A stretch of DNA of 34,500 bases from IMG/VR virus record IMGVR_UViG_3300034062_000891, positions 1 through 34,500 of that record, one strand, 5' to 3'. Every line of letters begins with the position of its first letter. Within the stretch, counting starts at the first letter, position 1. The position numbers were made by a program, and so were the translations under genes. This stretch comes from a virus. Positions 17,236-24,918 of the stretch are shown here, piece by piece. A model generated the notes under the pieces. That model worked only from the letters and a program-made list of their open reading frames with translations, searched no databases and had not been told where the DNA came from.

Positions 17236-18402
17236 TTATATAACATGGTATTTACCTACCAGCTTGTGATCATTTCTACATTTATTTGCCAATGCCAAAG
17301 CTATCACGCAGTCATCATGAAATCCCTGAGGTGCTGAGTATCTAACCCCAGTAGGTGTGAATGTGTACTCAAATACCTCAAGCTCACCCTTTATAGGTCC
17401 TTCTGGAAAGCTTATCTGCTTTGTATGGATGGCGCTAGCCAAACCTTCTAAAAGCTGCTGCTTACTCACGCTGGTGAATTTAAAGCCATGCATCTGGTTA
17501 AACTTCTTTTGTAGATCCTCTACTATGGCATCACCCACACCAGTGCTATCAATTACGATAGGCACATTCTTAGGCAGCCTTAAAATAGTCTCTTTTGTTT
17601 GCATCCAATCTTTTTGGAATCTATCAAAATGCACCACATTGCCATTCTTATCTAGGCCTATGATGACAGACCAGTCCACAGACTTAGCCAGGTCAATTCC
17701 GTAATAAGCAGCCACCCCAGATGATGATCTGGTACAAGCCTGGATAAATTCAGATCCAAACGGATTAGAGGCATTCTCCATAGGATCTGCCATGTACTCT
17801 TGCTTAAATACCACACTAGGGAGCTGAGCTTTGGCAGCATCAATCTCAGATGGATCAATGAAAGGATTATCATAAGTGCTAAATTTAAACGATTCCCAGT
17901 CTGGCTCACCACCACGCATAAATAGGCTATAAAAATAATTTTTGCCTCTAGGTGTACTTAAAAAGATAGCCTTTCCTTTATAGTCTGTTAGTGTAGGTCT
18001 GATACTATTATTCCAGCCTTCCTCAAGATTAGAGATAAAGCTGGCCTCATCTATGATCACCAGGTGGAACTTCAAACCTCTCAGCGCATCCAATCTCTCA
18101 CCAGTAAAGAATCTAATAGATCCACCAGTAACAAAATTGATCATTAGATCAGTCTCATTCTTTTTATAGATCTTCTCTGGTAGCAGCTTACATATCTCCT
18201 TAAAAAATGTCTTACCTAGCTGATAGGTAGGTGTGATATAAGCAATGCTTTGTTTATGCAGTGCGCACTCTATTGATACATTCTGGCTAATTAATGATTT
18301 ACCAAACCTTCGCCCACACATCATCACCCTAAATCTAGCATCACTATCCAGCACTGCCTTTTGGGCCTGGTGTGGCTTAGGTAACTTAATCTGGAGATTC
18401 AT
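17236..18402 (-). CDS. Terminase large subunit
   Basis: This is the ATP-driven DNA packaging motor and genome-cutting nuclease, 388 residues. The N-terminal ATPase has Walker A 'GRRFGKS' (residues 30-36), Walker B 'LVIIDEAS' with D118 and E119, and a coupling motif 'FLSTPRG'. The C-terminal RNase H-like nuclease shows 'YYGIDLAKSVDWS' (D237), 'VIDSTGVGD' (D285, D291) and 'HDDCVIALALA' (D363, D364), the three acidic clusters expected. The length is on the short side for TerL but all motifs are present. It overlaps the gene upstream by 17 bases. Packaging chemistry (cos, pac or headful) cannot be told from this gene alone. Confidence 0.95.
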   Translation of the reverse strand: MNLQIKLPKPHQAQKAVLDSDARFRVMMCGRRFGKSLISQNVSIECALHKQSIAYITPTYQLGKTFFKEICKLLPEKIYKKNETDLMINFVTGGSIRFFTGERLDALRGLKFHLVIIDEASFISNLEEGWNNSIRPTLTDYKGKAIFLSTPRGKNYFYSLFMRGGEPDWESFKFSTYDNPFIDPSEIDAAKAQLPSVVFKQEYMADPMENASNPFGSEFIQACTRSSSGVAAYYGIDLAKSVDWSVIIGLDKNGNVVHFDRFQKDWMQTKETILRLPKNVPIVIDSTGVGDAIVEDLQKKFNQMHGFKFTSVSKQQLLEGLASAIHTKQISFPEGPIKGELEVFEYTFTPTGVRYSAPQGFHDDCVIALALANKCRNDHKLVGKYHVI

Positions 18403-18820
18403 ACTTGATTGTGATAGTATCTATGTTTGTATTCTCAGTTACTGCTCTATCAGTCATTCCTAAAGCATTCTTTGCATAGAAGATAGCCTTACCTTCATTC
18501 GCTACTATATCTGTAGCCAATGCCTTAAACATATCTACGATCTTATTGCAGATGTCATGATAAGGATGCGTAGGATCTTGTCTTACTTTCCAAAGGCCCA
18601 TCTTTGTGTAAAATTCAAACTCATGCTTTCTTAACCAGTGATGTAAGAAATAATCTATCGTTGGTACAAATCTATCTCTGATAGATACGATCTTACCAGA
18701 TCCAGTAGCCACCTCTTTAGTACCACTCATGCAATCATCACAATATGCATAGGCTAGATCCATTAGCTTCTCTTCATCTATATCCTTAAACTTTCTTGTT
18801 ACATGTTCTCTTGCTTCCAT
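18386..18820 (-). CDS. Probable terminase small subunit
   Basis: This 144-residue, mainly helical protein is encoded directly upstream of and overlapping the large terminase. The N-terminus ('EEKLMDLAYAYCDDCMSG') and the 'FVPTIDYFLHHWLRKH' helix fit the small terminases of Bacteroidota phages, which recognise the genome start and feed DNA to the motor. The C-terminus 'ITIKYESPD' is a short strand of the kind used for contact with the large subunit. It overlaps the glycosyltransferase-like gene upstream by 22 bases. The family is assigned by position and pattern. Confidence 0.7.
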   Translation of the reverse strand: MEAREHVTRKFKDIDEEKLMDLAYAYCDDCMSGTKEVATGSGKIVSIRDRFVPTIDYFLHHWLRKHEFEFYTKMGLWKVRQDPTHPYHDICNKIVDMFKALATDIVANEGKAIFYAKNALGMTDRAVTENTNIDTITIKYESPD

Positions 18821-19410
18821 ATCTTTAAATTTTTTGATCCGTTTCTATAAGCAGTAATATCATCCACATGCATCTGCCAGTACTTATTCACCAGCTCGCC
18901 TTTATCCCAGCCATATTCATCACCATTTGCATGCGATCCGATATGCTCTGCTTTACAATCTATTACATAGTATGTATAAAATCCAGCTAGGTTAGCACGC
19001 TCACAATAGTCCAGGTCTATTGGCCCATAAGGGAACATCTGCTCATTGAATATACCAATCTTATCTACCACCTTCATAGATAGTAGCCAGTTTGATATGA
19101 TATGCTCGCACTGGGCAGTATATCTTACATTGTCTAAGCTGCTTGCTACGATCCCAGCAAATGGGTAGCTTTTTAATGCTTCTACCTTTTTAGCTAGCCA
19201 GTTCTCTGGCTCTTTGATGTCATTTGCTAGATAGGCTATCGCATCATACTCATCTGCACCAGCTATATCTATAGCTTCATTTAATGCATTAGCTATGCCT
19301 TCTCTATTGATCAGCACATAGTCTGCCACATAACCAGCGCTCTTAATATTTTGCTCTAATATATCTAGAGGCCTATTGCCATATACCAGACATGCTATTA
19401 GTACTTTCAT
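18799..19410 (-). CDS. Glycosyltransferase, GT-A fold (family 2-like)
   Basis: This 203-residue protein has the layout of a compact GT-A glycosyltransferase: a beta-alpha start 'MKVLIACLVYGNRPLDIL', a nucleotide-sugar region 'NALNEAIDIAGADEYDAIAYL' followed by 'AND' in the DxD position, a 'GIVASSLDN' strand, and an acceptor region 'FPYGPIDLDYCERANLAGF' that corresponds to the EDxDxxxR segment of family 2. There is no membrane segment, so it would work in the cytoplasm. Its start overlaps the acyltransferase stop (ATGA), and its end overlaps the small terminase start. Sugar donor and acceptor are unknown. The DxD is imperfect, so activity is likely but not certain. Confidence 0.75.
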   Translation of the reverse strand: MKVLIACLVYGNRPLDILEQNIKSAGYVADYVLINREGIANALNEAIDIAGADEYDAIAYLANDIKEPENWLAKKVEALKSYPFAGIVASSLDNVRYTAQCEHIISNWLLSMKVVDKIGIFNEQMFPYGPIDLDYCERANLAGFYTYYVIDCKAEHIGSHANGDEYGWDKGELVNKYWQMHVDDITAYRNGSKNLKIWKQENM

Positions 19411-19895
19411 TTTACCTCATTTGGGCCTAGCCACTTTGCTGGATTGCCAGCATATTTTTGGTAAGGCTTAGTTATTAATTTTTTAGTTACCACTGCACCC
19501 ATACCGATCATACATCCTGGCGCTATCTCCATCTTTTGATGGATCACTGCATTTAATCCTACATTGCATTTATTATGCACTATCGTATGCCCTCCGATCT
19601 TTGCTCCACATGATAGCACCACATTTGGACCTATAAAACAATCATGGCCCACATGCGCATGCTTTAACATCCATACATCATTACTAATGTAGGTAGGTGA
19701 TGTAGTGCCAGCATCTATGGTCACATGACCAGTGATCACACATCCATCATTGATCACTACTGATCCTAGTGGCTTATCCCAGAAAGCCTTATGCTCTGCT
19801 GGTGCGCCTATGATGCAGTAAGGCCCAATGTATATATTATCTCCAATCAATTTAACATTGTCGTAAATAATCGCAGTCGGATGTATATAATTCAT
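19407..19895 (-). CDS. Left-handed beta-helix acyltransferase (LpxA-like)
   Basis: This 162-residue hexapeptide-repeat protein starts 'MNYIHPTAIIYDNVKLIGDN', very like the N-terminus of UDP-GlcNAc acyltransferase LpxA. Other LpxA-like elements are 'IGPYCIIG', 'SVVINDGCVITGHVTIDAGT', 'HVGHDCFIGPNVVLS', 'GGHTIVHN' and 'AVIHQ', with histidines placed as in the LpxA active site. It lacks the C-terminal helical domain (LpxA is about 260 residues). It ends with a 'YAGNPAKWLGP' tail like that of sugar O-acetyltransferases. It would transfer an acyl or acetyl group to a sugar or nucleotide sugar. Both neighbours overlap by four bases. The donor (acyl-ACP or acetyl-CoA) is undetermined. Confidence 0.8.
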   Translation of the reverse strand: MNYIHPTAIIYDNVKLIGDNIYIGPYCIIGAPAEHKAFWDKPLGSVVINDGCVITGHVTIDAGTTSPTYISNDVWMLKHAHVGHDCFIGPNVVLSCGAKIGGHTIVHNKCNVGLNAVIHQKMEIAPGCMIGMGAVVTKKLITKPYQKYAGNPAKWLGPNEVK

Positions 19896-20134
19896 AGCGC
19901 TATTTGATCTTTAAATGTTTTATAGACATTCACTAAGAATGTACCCACGCATGCGCCACATCTGTTATTATAAGTATAGATAGGATCTACCAGCTTATAA
20001 ACTTCAAGCAGCTCATTCTGGATCTCATGTGTAAATCCTACCAGCTCACCGCTCTTAATAAATAGATCATAAAAATGCTTATGCTTTAATAAGGTCTGCA
20101 TATGCTTCTCTTCTAAGTTTACTGATATGCTCAT
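19892..20134 (-). CDS. Small CxxC protein of the sugar-modification block
   Basis: This 80-residue protein starts at the ATG at 20134 ('MSISVNLEEKHMQTLL'). A longer reading from 20170 would overlap the glycosyltransferase gene further and begins with an unconvincing sequence. It has three short helices ('HFYDLFIKSG', 'EIQNELLEVYKLVD') and a C-terminal 'NRCGACVGTFLVNVYKTF' with one CxxC. That pair could bind a metal or form a disulfide. No known function is recognised. It is coupled (ATGA overlap) to the acyltransferase gene, so it may be an accessory of that enzyme or a virion protein. Confidence 0.5.
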   Translation of the reverse strand: MSISVNLEEKHMQTLLKHKHFYDLFIKSGELVGFTHEIQNELLEVYKLVDPIYTYNNRCGACVGTFLVNVYKTFKDQIAL

Positions 20135-21104
20135 AGTTGTACTTTGTTTTGGCCCAGTTGTAAAGATCATTACCCATCTTGATCCTTTCCTCTGGATTGT
20201 TAATTAAATATGTTAAATGTTTGTACCAATCTTTTTGGCTCTCTACCCATAGCACTGGTGCATCTGCATCCATACTATATGGCTCTACCTTACTCACTAT
20301 GCATGGTATTCTTTTACTTGCTGCCTCTAATATCTTTAAATTGCTTTTGCATGCATGCCAGTCACTTTCTTGCAAAGGTATTAGCATTATGTCTGCCTCT
20401 TCAAAATGGCTCATGTATGCATTTGGCAAAGTACTTGCAAGCTTCTTATTTGGTAGTCTGCCACCATCTGTGAATAAGCTCCATAGCTGATCCCAGTACT
20501 GCTTACTCACTGGATCACTATCTGTATAGCCACCTAGCACCATCTCTATATTATCAAAGTGATGCAGCCTCTTTACTGGACCTTTCAATAGCTTGATGTC
20601 ATCCATATGCGTAGATCCACCAGCCCAGAATAGTCTCACCTTATCACTAGGCTTCTTATCCTCTGTGTACTGGTGCTGGCCCAATGGTATGCAGTTAGGT
20701 AGTATTACCACCTTATCATGATACTGCCTAAGCTTTTGCGCCAGCCTTTCATTAGTGCATGTCACCAGATCAGCATACTTAATGTTATTGATCACTCGCT
20801 CTCTTTGAGGTGCGTAGAATTTATGTAATGGATGATTATAGGGTAGATCCCAGTCATCATCCATATCCATCACTATTTTAAAATGCTTCTTTGTCTCATC
20901 CCAGTTTTGATCAAATGGAGAGAATCTGTTATACAATAGTATATCAAATTGCCTTTCTTGTAGGATCTCTTCTGTAGGTACATTACATACATGGTTATAT
21001 GAATCTGGTAAGAATGCTAATGGTAATAGCACTCTATGCCATCCACATCCGCTCACCTTCTGGCTAATGCCCAGTACTTGTATTGTGTTATTTTCCCTGG
21101 CCAC
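20079..21104 (-). CDS. Glycosyltransferase, GT-B fold
   Basis: This is a 341-residue GT-B-type protein from the GTG at 21104. The ATG at 21194 would add 30 basic, non-conserved residues that overlap the small gene at 21088-21213, so the GTG is preferred. The N-domain begins 'NTIQVLGISQKVSGCGWHRV', with 'HFKIVMDMDDDWDLP' after it. The C-domain has 'RLFWAGGSTHMDDI', 'IEMVLGGY', then 'ADIMLIPLQESDWHACKSNLKILEA' in which the E-x7-E-like donor-binding end is replaced by 'KSNLKILEA'. The C-terminus 'NPEERIKMGNDLYNWAKTKYNYEH' is typical of family 4-like enzymes. Its end overlaps the next gene by 56 bases. Donor and acceptor are unknown. Confidence 0.75.
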   Translation of the reverse strand: MARENNTIQVLGISQKVSGCGWHRVLLPLAFLPDSYNHVCNVPTEEILQERQFDILLYNRFSPFDQNWDETKKHFKIVMDMDDDWDLPYNHPLHKFYAPQRERVINNIKYADLVTCTNERLAQKLRQYHDKVVILPNCIPLGQHQYTEDKKPSDKVRLFWAGGSTHMDDIKLLKGPVKRLHHFDNIEMVLGGYTDSDPVSKQYWDQLWSLFTDGGRLPNKKLASTLPNAYMSHFEEADIMLIPLQESDWHACKSNLKILEAASKRIPCIVSKVEPYSMDADAPVLWVESQKDWYKHLTYLINNPEERIKMGNDLYNWAKTKYNYEHISKLRREAYADLIKA

Positions 21105-21213
21105 GATATGCTTTTGGTTTTGGTGTGTGTTTGTTATAACTCTTTTTTGGTGATCCACATTTGCGCTTGCCAAATGTTTGCTTTTTTGAATCATTGCCTT
21201 TTGCCTTTGCCAT
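21088..21213 (-). CDS. Tiny basic protein, 41 residues
   Basis: This ORF begins ATG at 21213 and encodes 41 residues, about one third Lys or Arg, starting 'MAKAKGNDSKKQTFGKRKCG' and ending 'KPKAYRGQGK'. The phrase 'QTFGKR...KKSY...KPKxYxGQG' is a recurring small protein in Bacteroidota phages as I recall. It overlaps the preferred GTG start of the glycosyltransferase by 17 bases. Its role is unknown. Nucleic-acid binding is plausible from charge, and so is a virion-internal protein. Confidence 0.6.
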   Translation of the reverse strand: MAKAKGNDSKKQTFGKRKCGSPKKSYNKHTPKPKAYRGQGK

Positions 21214-21227
21214 ATATTATATTTTAT

Positions 21228-21359
21228 TTAGTCCATCCATTTGCCATGCTTTCTAAGATGCCAGAATCTATGCTTTAGCACTTCTATAATTAACTGCCAG
21301 AAAGTATCAGCATAGTACTCTCCCTCTTTTACTACAAGTTTAAAATTATATTGTTTCAT
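21228..21359 (-). CDS. Small protein, 43 residues
   Basis: This ORF starts ATG at 21359 and ends TAA at 21230-21228. The 43-residue product begins 'MKQYNFKLVVKEGEYYADTF' and ends 'HRFWHLRKHGKWMD', an amphipathic aromatic and basic sequence with no clear membrane segment. It lies one base downstream of the membrane protein gene and upstream of the 41-residue basic protein, tightly packed in the same transcript. The function is unknown. It may be a small regulatory or membrane-associated peptide. Confidence 0.5.
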   Translation of the reverse strand: MKQYNFKLVVKEGEYYADTFWQLIIEVLKHRFWHLRKHGKWMD

Positions 21360-21360
21360 A

Positions 21361-21600
21361 TTATTTAATTTTTTGTCCTAAAAATCCAGCGCCAAATATG
21401 ATCGCCACAAACTGGCTCACCTCAAATGGCAAGAAATAAAACACCACTGACATCCACACGCTTAAACATGTCACACAATCAAATGGCTTTATCCTTTGCT
21501 CAAATGGGATGTGCCATACCTTTTTTATAAAGTAAATTATTTTGGCCACATTCACAAAGTAATAAGCAAAAAAGAATCCAGCTAATGCTATTGTTATCAT
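21361..21600 (-). CDS. Small membrane protein with CxxC
   Basis: This 79-residue protein has two to three hydrophobic segments, at residues 3-20 ('TIALAGFFFAYYFVNVA'), 46-57 ('LSVWMSVVFYFL') and 62-75 ('SQFVAIIFGAGFLG'). A 'FDCVTCLSVW' CxxC lies between the first two. The C-terminus is 'GQKIK'. It lies one base after the sigma-like gene. The fold resembles small inner-membrane proteins found in Bacteroidota phages. Its function is not known. The pair of cysteines could coordinate a metal or join subunits. Confidence 0.55.
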   Translation of the reverse strand: MITIALAGFFFAYYFVNVAKIIYFIKKVWHIPFEQRIKPFDCVTCLSVWMSVVFYFLPFEVSQFVAIIFGAGFLGQKIK

Positions 21601-21601
21601 C

Positions 21602-22150
21602 TTACAAAGTTTTAGTTATACAAATATGTTTTAATTCTGCTCTAGTCTTTCTGATAATATCTTTTACATGCTTCTCTGGTATATTATAGAACTCAGCTAC
21701 TTTCTTGCATGATCTTACCTCCACATACTTAGTAAATAATATAGCCTCATGTGCATGCATCTCATCCTCAGCATGCTTATCATGTAATCTCTGGCTTGCT
21801 ATGGTAGCAAATTTAGGATTTAATTCTGGTAATTTAGTTTGACATCTTAAATATTCTATAGCCTTATCATAATCAGACTGCCTAAATTTTTTATAGAATC
21901 TGCTGGTAGAACTAAATGCCATATTAGTAATAATCTTAATAGAAAAACCAATCAAGCCATTAGAATCATAAATAGATTTGATCTTATCACAATCCATATT
22001 AAGTAGCGCTAATGCCATCTCTTGCTTTAGATCATCTTGAAGATCCAAAGGATGCACAGACTTAATCAGCCTACAGATTTCTGGGTGATTATAGATAAAT
22101 TCTATCATCTCATTGCATGTACTCGGTTTATTTTTTTCTATCTTATTCAT
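21602..22150 (-). CDS. Sigma-70-like / RNA polymerase-associated regulator
   Basis: This 182-residue protein starts at the ATG at 22150. A TTG six bases upstream is a weaker start. The N-terminal half has 'LDLQDDLKQEMALALL', which fits sigma region 2 as seen in small ECF-like factors of Bacteroidota phages. A basic 'SSTSRFYKKFRQSDYDK' linker follows. The C-terminus has 'KKVAEFYNIPEKHVKDIIRKTRAELKH', a helix-turn-helix like region 4. It is the first gene after the repeat-rich control region, which suggests a switch of transcription to the late leftward genes. The family is assigned by motif pattern. Loss of sigma activity cannot be excluded. Confidence 0.65.
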   Translation of the reverse strand: MNKIEKNKPSTCNEMIEFIYNHPEICRLIKSVHPLDLQDDLKQEMALALLNMDCDKIKSIYDSNGLIGFSIKIITNMAFSSTSRFYKKFRQSDYDKAIEYLRCQTKLPELNPKFATIASQRLHDKHAEDEMHAHEAILFTKYVEVRSCKKVAEFYNIPEKHVKDIIRKTRAELKHICITKTL

Positions 22151-22390
22151 TATCAATCATTTAACCTATATTTTGTACTAATGTACTCACTTAACCCTAA
22201 AAAAATTGAACTAATAAAAACTTTATCTCTTAAAAAAATGAGGACCAACAAAAAATCTACTTAAATTAAGTACACCAAGTACAGACTTTATAACTAATTG
22301 ATTTTCATTTAGTTTGGATGTACTCGGTTTGTACTCAATGTACTCGGTTTTTAGGCTTAATAATGAATTTTTGGCCAAAGTACTCAAAAA
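22118..22390 (-). promoter_or_regulatory. Control region with repeated TGTACTC motifs and palindrome
   Basis: No gene is visible between 22151 and 22422. TGTACTC or close variants occur at 22118, 22182, 22319, 22330, 22339 and 22379 (AGTACTC). The form TGTACTCGGTTT is exact at 22118, 22319 and 22339. The three copies at 22319-22350 are nearly tandem, about ten bases apart. The inverse motif appears twice at 22268-22281 (AAGTACACCAAGTACA). A perfect palindrome TACTTAA-A-TTAAGTA lies at 22258-22272. This is an operator array or a replication-origin iteron set upstream of the sigma-like gene. No promoter box was convincing. Confidence 0.6.
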
Positions 22391-22409
22391 TCCCTCCGTT
22401 TGGATTTTT
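22386..22409 (-). terminator. Terminator after the primase-helicase gene
   Basis: On the minus strand AAAAATCC (22409-22402) pairs with GGATTTTT (22393-22386) around an 8-base loop, the T-run forming the descending stem arm. It begins 13 bases after the primase-helicase stop. The stem is A/T-rich, so it is weaker than the capsid terminators. Confidence 0.5.
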
Positions 22410-22422
22410 ACTTAGCCATTTC

Positions 22423-24918
22423 TCAAAAGCTGCCATCGGATCTAGATAAGATTTTAAACTCATGTTTGTTATTATTTTGTCTGTTTCTTCTTGTTTCCAT
22501 TTTATCTCCTAATATGTCTGCTGCCACAGATAGGCCCTTCTTAAACCTTACTTGGCTATAATCCTTTTTATCAAGATCATTGATATTAAGAAAGCTGGTG
22601 TACTCTGCTCCAAACTCTCTCCACTGATCTCTCACCAGGTCATCATAGTAAGCTAAGAAATCCTCTCCAAAGTTAAGCTTTATATTCTTACGATTAATAG
22701 TAAATGTATTCTCAAGCTGGGGAATACCATTATCAAGATAAATTTGCACGCATTCTACCATAAAATTGTAAAAACGATTCCACTCATCACGATCCCAGTC
22801 ATTGAATAAAGCATTACCAAAAAAGTCCAGAGGTGTATTCTTATGATTAAAGAATGAGCTAAATTCTATGATGCGTACTCTTCGCTTACCATGCCCACCG
22901 CTATAGTTAATAGTGTAGTTAGTAGTAAATCCAAACTTAGGCGCATCATTATAGTTTATATATATCTCATCCTTATTCTTTTTTTCAATGGTGACACCTT
23001 CTGTAATCTTAGAATAGAATCCCTCAAAATCTACATTTTTACGGCAATCCTCAATCACTATAAGCTGAGTAGATAATTCCACACGCTGGAAAGCAAAAGA
23101 CTTATCTAGCTTAAAGTTTTTACCATCTATAGACACCAGGTTAATCATCTTACCGATAGCCTTAAAGAAAATACCCTTACCAGCTCCACCACCTTCTGCT
23201 TCATTCTCAGTCTCTTCTGCCAGGATCACTGCGTAGGACTTTGTCGGATCTTTATAGGTGTGCAGTAGATAGCCAATTAAAGCAATACAATAAGCCACAC
23301 GATCTGGATCATCATTAGATACCTTCTCAATAAACTTAGTGTACTGGACATAATTAAAATCTATATCATTCTCAATGTCTATATTAAAGTCTATGACTTG
23401 ATCTTTCCAGACATGCGCTCCAATCTCTCCATACTTTAAAAGCTCCTTTTTATTTTTAGTGATCTTTACCACACCATTTTTAAATGGGTAGTAGGCAGCT
23501 TGCTTAGTATGCTTTAAAAGATTTAATTTAATGTTAGGCATAAACTCAAACAGAGACTTATTAAAGTAAGCATCTGCGCCTTTGTATATAATCTCTCTAA
23601 GCCTACCTGGTGTGATGCCATCAAACTGGCTAGGCAGTCCATCAATATAATTATTAATAAACTTTTTAATTTGCTCTGTGTTAGTCTCAGAGACAAATCC
23701 ATCCTCTATCTTCACTAGCTTATAGTTCAGCTTATTATCATAGTAGTAGATATAAAAGCCACCATAATCTGATAGGAACGATAGGAACTTATTACGCTCT
23801 ATGGTAATGATACCTTTATCATTCACATTCCAAAATGCTAGGATCTTCTCAGACTTATCATTCTCTAATTCATTGACTATCTCCTCAGCTTTATCAATAT
23901 CTATATTATGCCTGGATGCAATATGTACGGCAATATTTCTGGCATCTAGGCCTTCATCCTTTTTTTTTATGTAGTCACGCTTTATATTTGCTGATACTCT
24001 GGTGCGCTGCTCACCATAGCCATCCTTAATTAATTGCTTTGCAGCTTCGCTAAAGTTATTATTATGCTCAAGTAGTGCATAGATAGCAAATGGCTTATAT
24101 CCTTTATTAGTCTCAAATTCTGTGGAGGTGCTAAATACTTTAAATAGGCCCAGGCCTCTGTGGTAGTCTGCTGAGATATGGCTATCAGTTTTACCTGGTC
24201 TCTTTAGGAAATCACGCTCGCCTCTGGTCTCTATCCAGGTCCAGCCATGATTCTCTAAAAGCTTTACCACATCACATTTAGCATTATAATCATCCCAGGG
24301 TGTAAGATTAAATGTATCACTATCATTCACTACTTGAGTAGTACGCACTTCTTTGATCACTTCATTAAATGATCTGCAAATAGATAGGATAGATTCTCTT
24401 TGCTCTATGGTGATTACATTGATCTCAAACTCTTTCTCTTTAGTGTACCCATCACTAGGAGGCGCTAGCACATAGCCACCCTCACCTCTGGTCTCAATGA
24501 GTACGATCTCTTTTGCATGTGGTGTCTCTTTAAGCTCCTCTTTTGTAGCATGGCGCATGGCTAGCTTTTGATTGCCTTCTACTACCTCGCATCTATAGTA
24601 CAGATGGTAACCACCAGACTTAGTGCGTACAATATAAAGCAAAGGCAATAGATCAGATAAAGCATCTTGTAGCCTGGTCCATAAATTACCAGACACATCA
24701 TATTTTAAATCTACATCTATGATCTCCAATCCACCAGAGACTGCGCCACCAATGATGGCTATATTCTTGCAGCGCTCATTTGTGAACTGGTGCTTTAGTG
24801 TGGCATCATCCATTATATTAGTTTGATACTCAGTCCAGGGAAATATGGCCCTCTTATTATCTCCGATAGGAATAACGGAAAAATTCTTGTTGGTGTAAAA
24901 TTTAGCAGCTTTTAGCAT
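22423..24918 (-). CDS. Primase-polymerase / SF3-type helicase fusion
   Basis: This 831-residue protein would prime and unwind phage DNA. Residues 1-185 form an archaeo-eukaryotic-type primase (Prim-Pol): 'LEIIDVD' with D68 and D70, 'TKSGGYHLYYR' with H105, and 'ETRGEGGYVLAPPS'. Residues 230-305 match the PriCT-like linker ('FKVFSTSTEFETNKGYKPFAIY'). The C-terminal helicase has P-loop 'GGGAGKGIFF' (K581), Walker B 'LIVIEDC' (E623, D624), motif C 'FTTN' (N667) and arginines R679-R680. It lies in a leftward block with the VRR-NUC gene and just upstream of the repeat region. No replicative polymerase is present in the window, so the host enzyme probably elongates. Confidence 0.9.
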   Translation of the reverse strand: MLKAAKFYTNKNFSVIPIGDNKRAIFPWTEYQTNIMDDATLKHQFTNERCKNIAIIGGAVSGGLEIIDVDLKYDVSGNLWTRLQDALSDLLPLLYIVRTKSGGYHLYYRCEVVEGNQKLAMRHATKEELKETPHAKEIVLIETRGEGGYVLAPPSDGYTKEKEFEINVITIEQRESILSICRSFNEVIKEVRTTQVVNDSDTFNLTPWDDYNAKCDVVKLLENHGWTWIETRGERDFLKRPGKTDSHISADYHRGLGLFKVFSTSTEFETNKGYKPFAIYALLEHNNNFSEAAKQLIKDGYGEQRTRVSANIKRDYIKKKDEGLDARNIAVHIASRHNIDIDKAEEIVNELENDKSEKILAFWNVNDKGIITIERNKFLSFLSDYGGFYIYYYDNKLNYKLVKIEDGFVSETNTEQIKKFINNYIDGLPSQFDGITPGRLREIIYKGADAYFNKSLFEFMPNIKLNLLKHTKQAAYYPFKNGVVKITKNKKELLKYGEIGAHVWKDQVIDFNIDIENDIDFNYVQYTKFIEKVSNDDPDRVAYCIALIGYLLHTYKDPTKSYAVILAEETENEAEGGGAGKGIFFKAIGKMINLVSIDGKNFKLDKSFAFQRVELSTQLIVIEDCRKNVDFEGFYSKITEGVTIEKKNKDEIYINYNDAPKFGFTTNYTINYSGGHGKRRVRIIEFSSFFNHKNTPLDFFGNALFNDWDRDEWNRFYNFMVECVQIYLDNGIPQLENTFTINRKNIKLNFGEDFLAYYDDLVRDQWREFGAEYTSFLNINDLDKKDYSQVRFKKGLSVAADILGDKMETRRNRQNNNKHEFKILSRSDGSF

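Noticed and set aside
17658-17915. Second leftward frame inside the large terminase gene.
   Set aside because: It is an out-of-frame shadow. The main frame carries all terminase motifs without a break.
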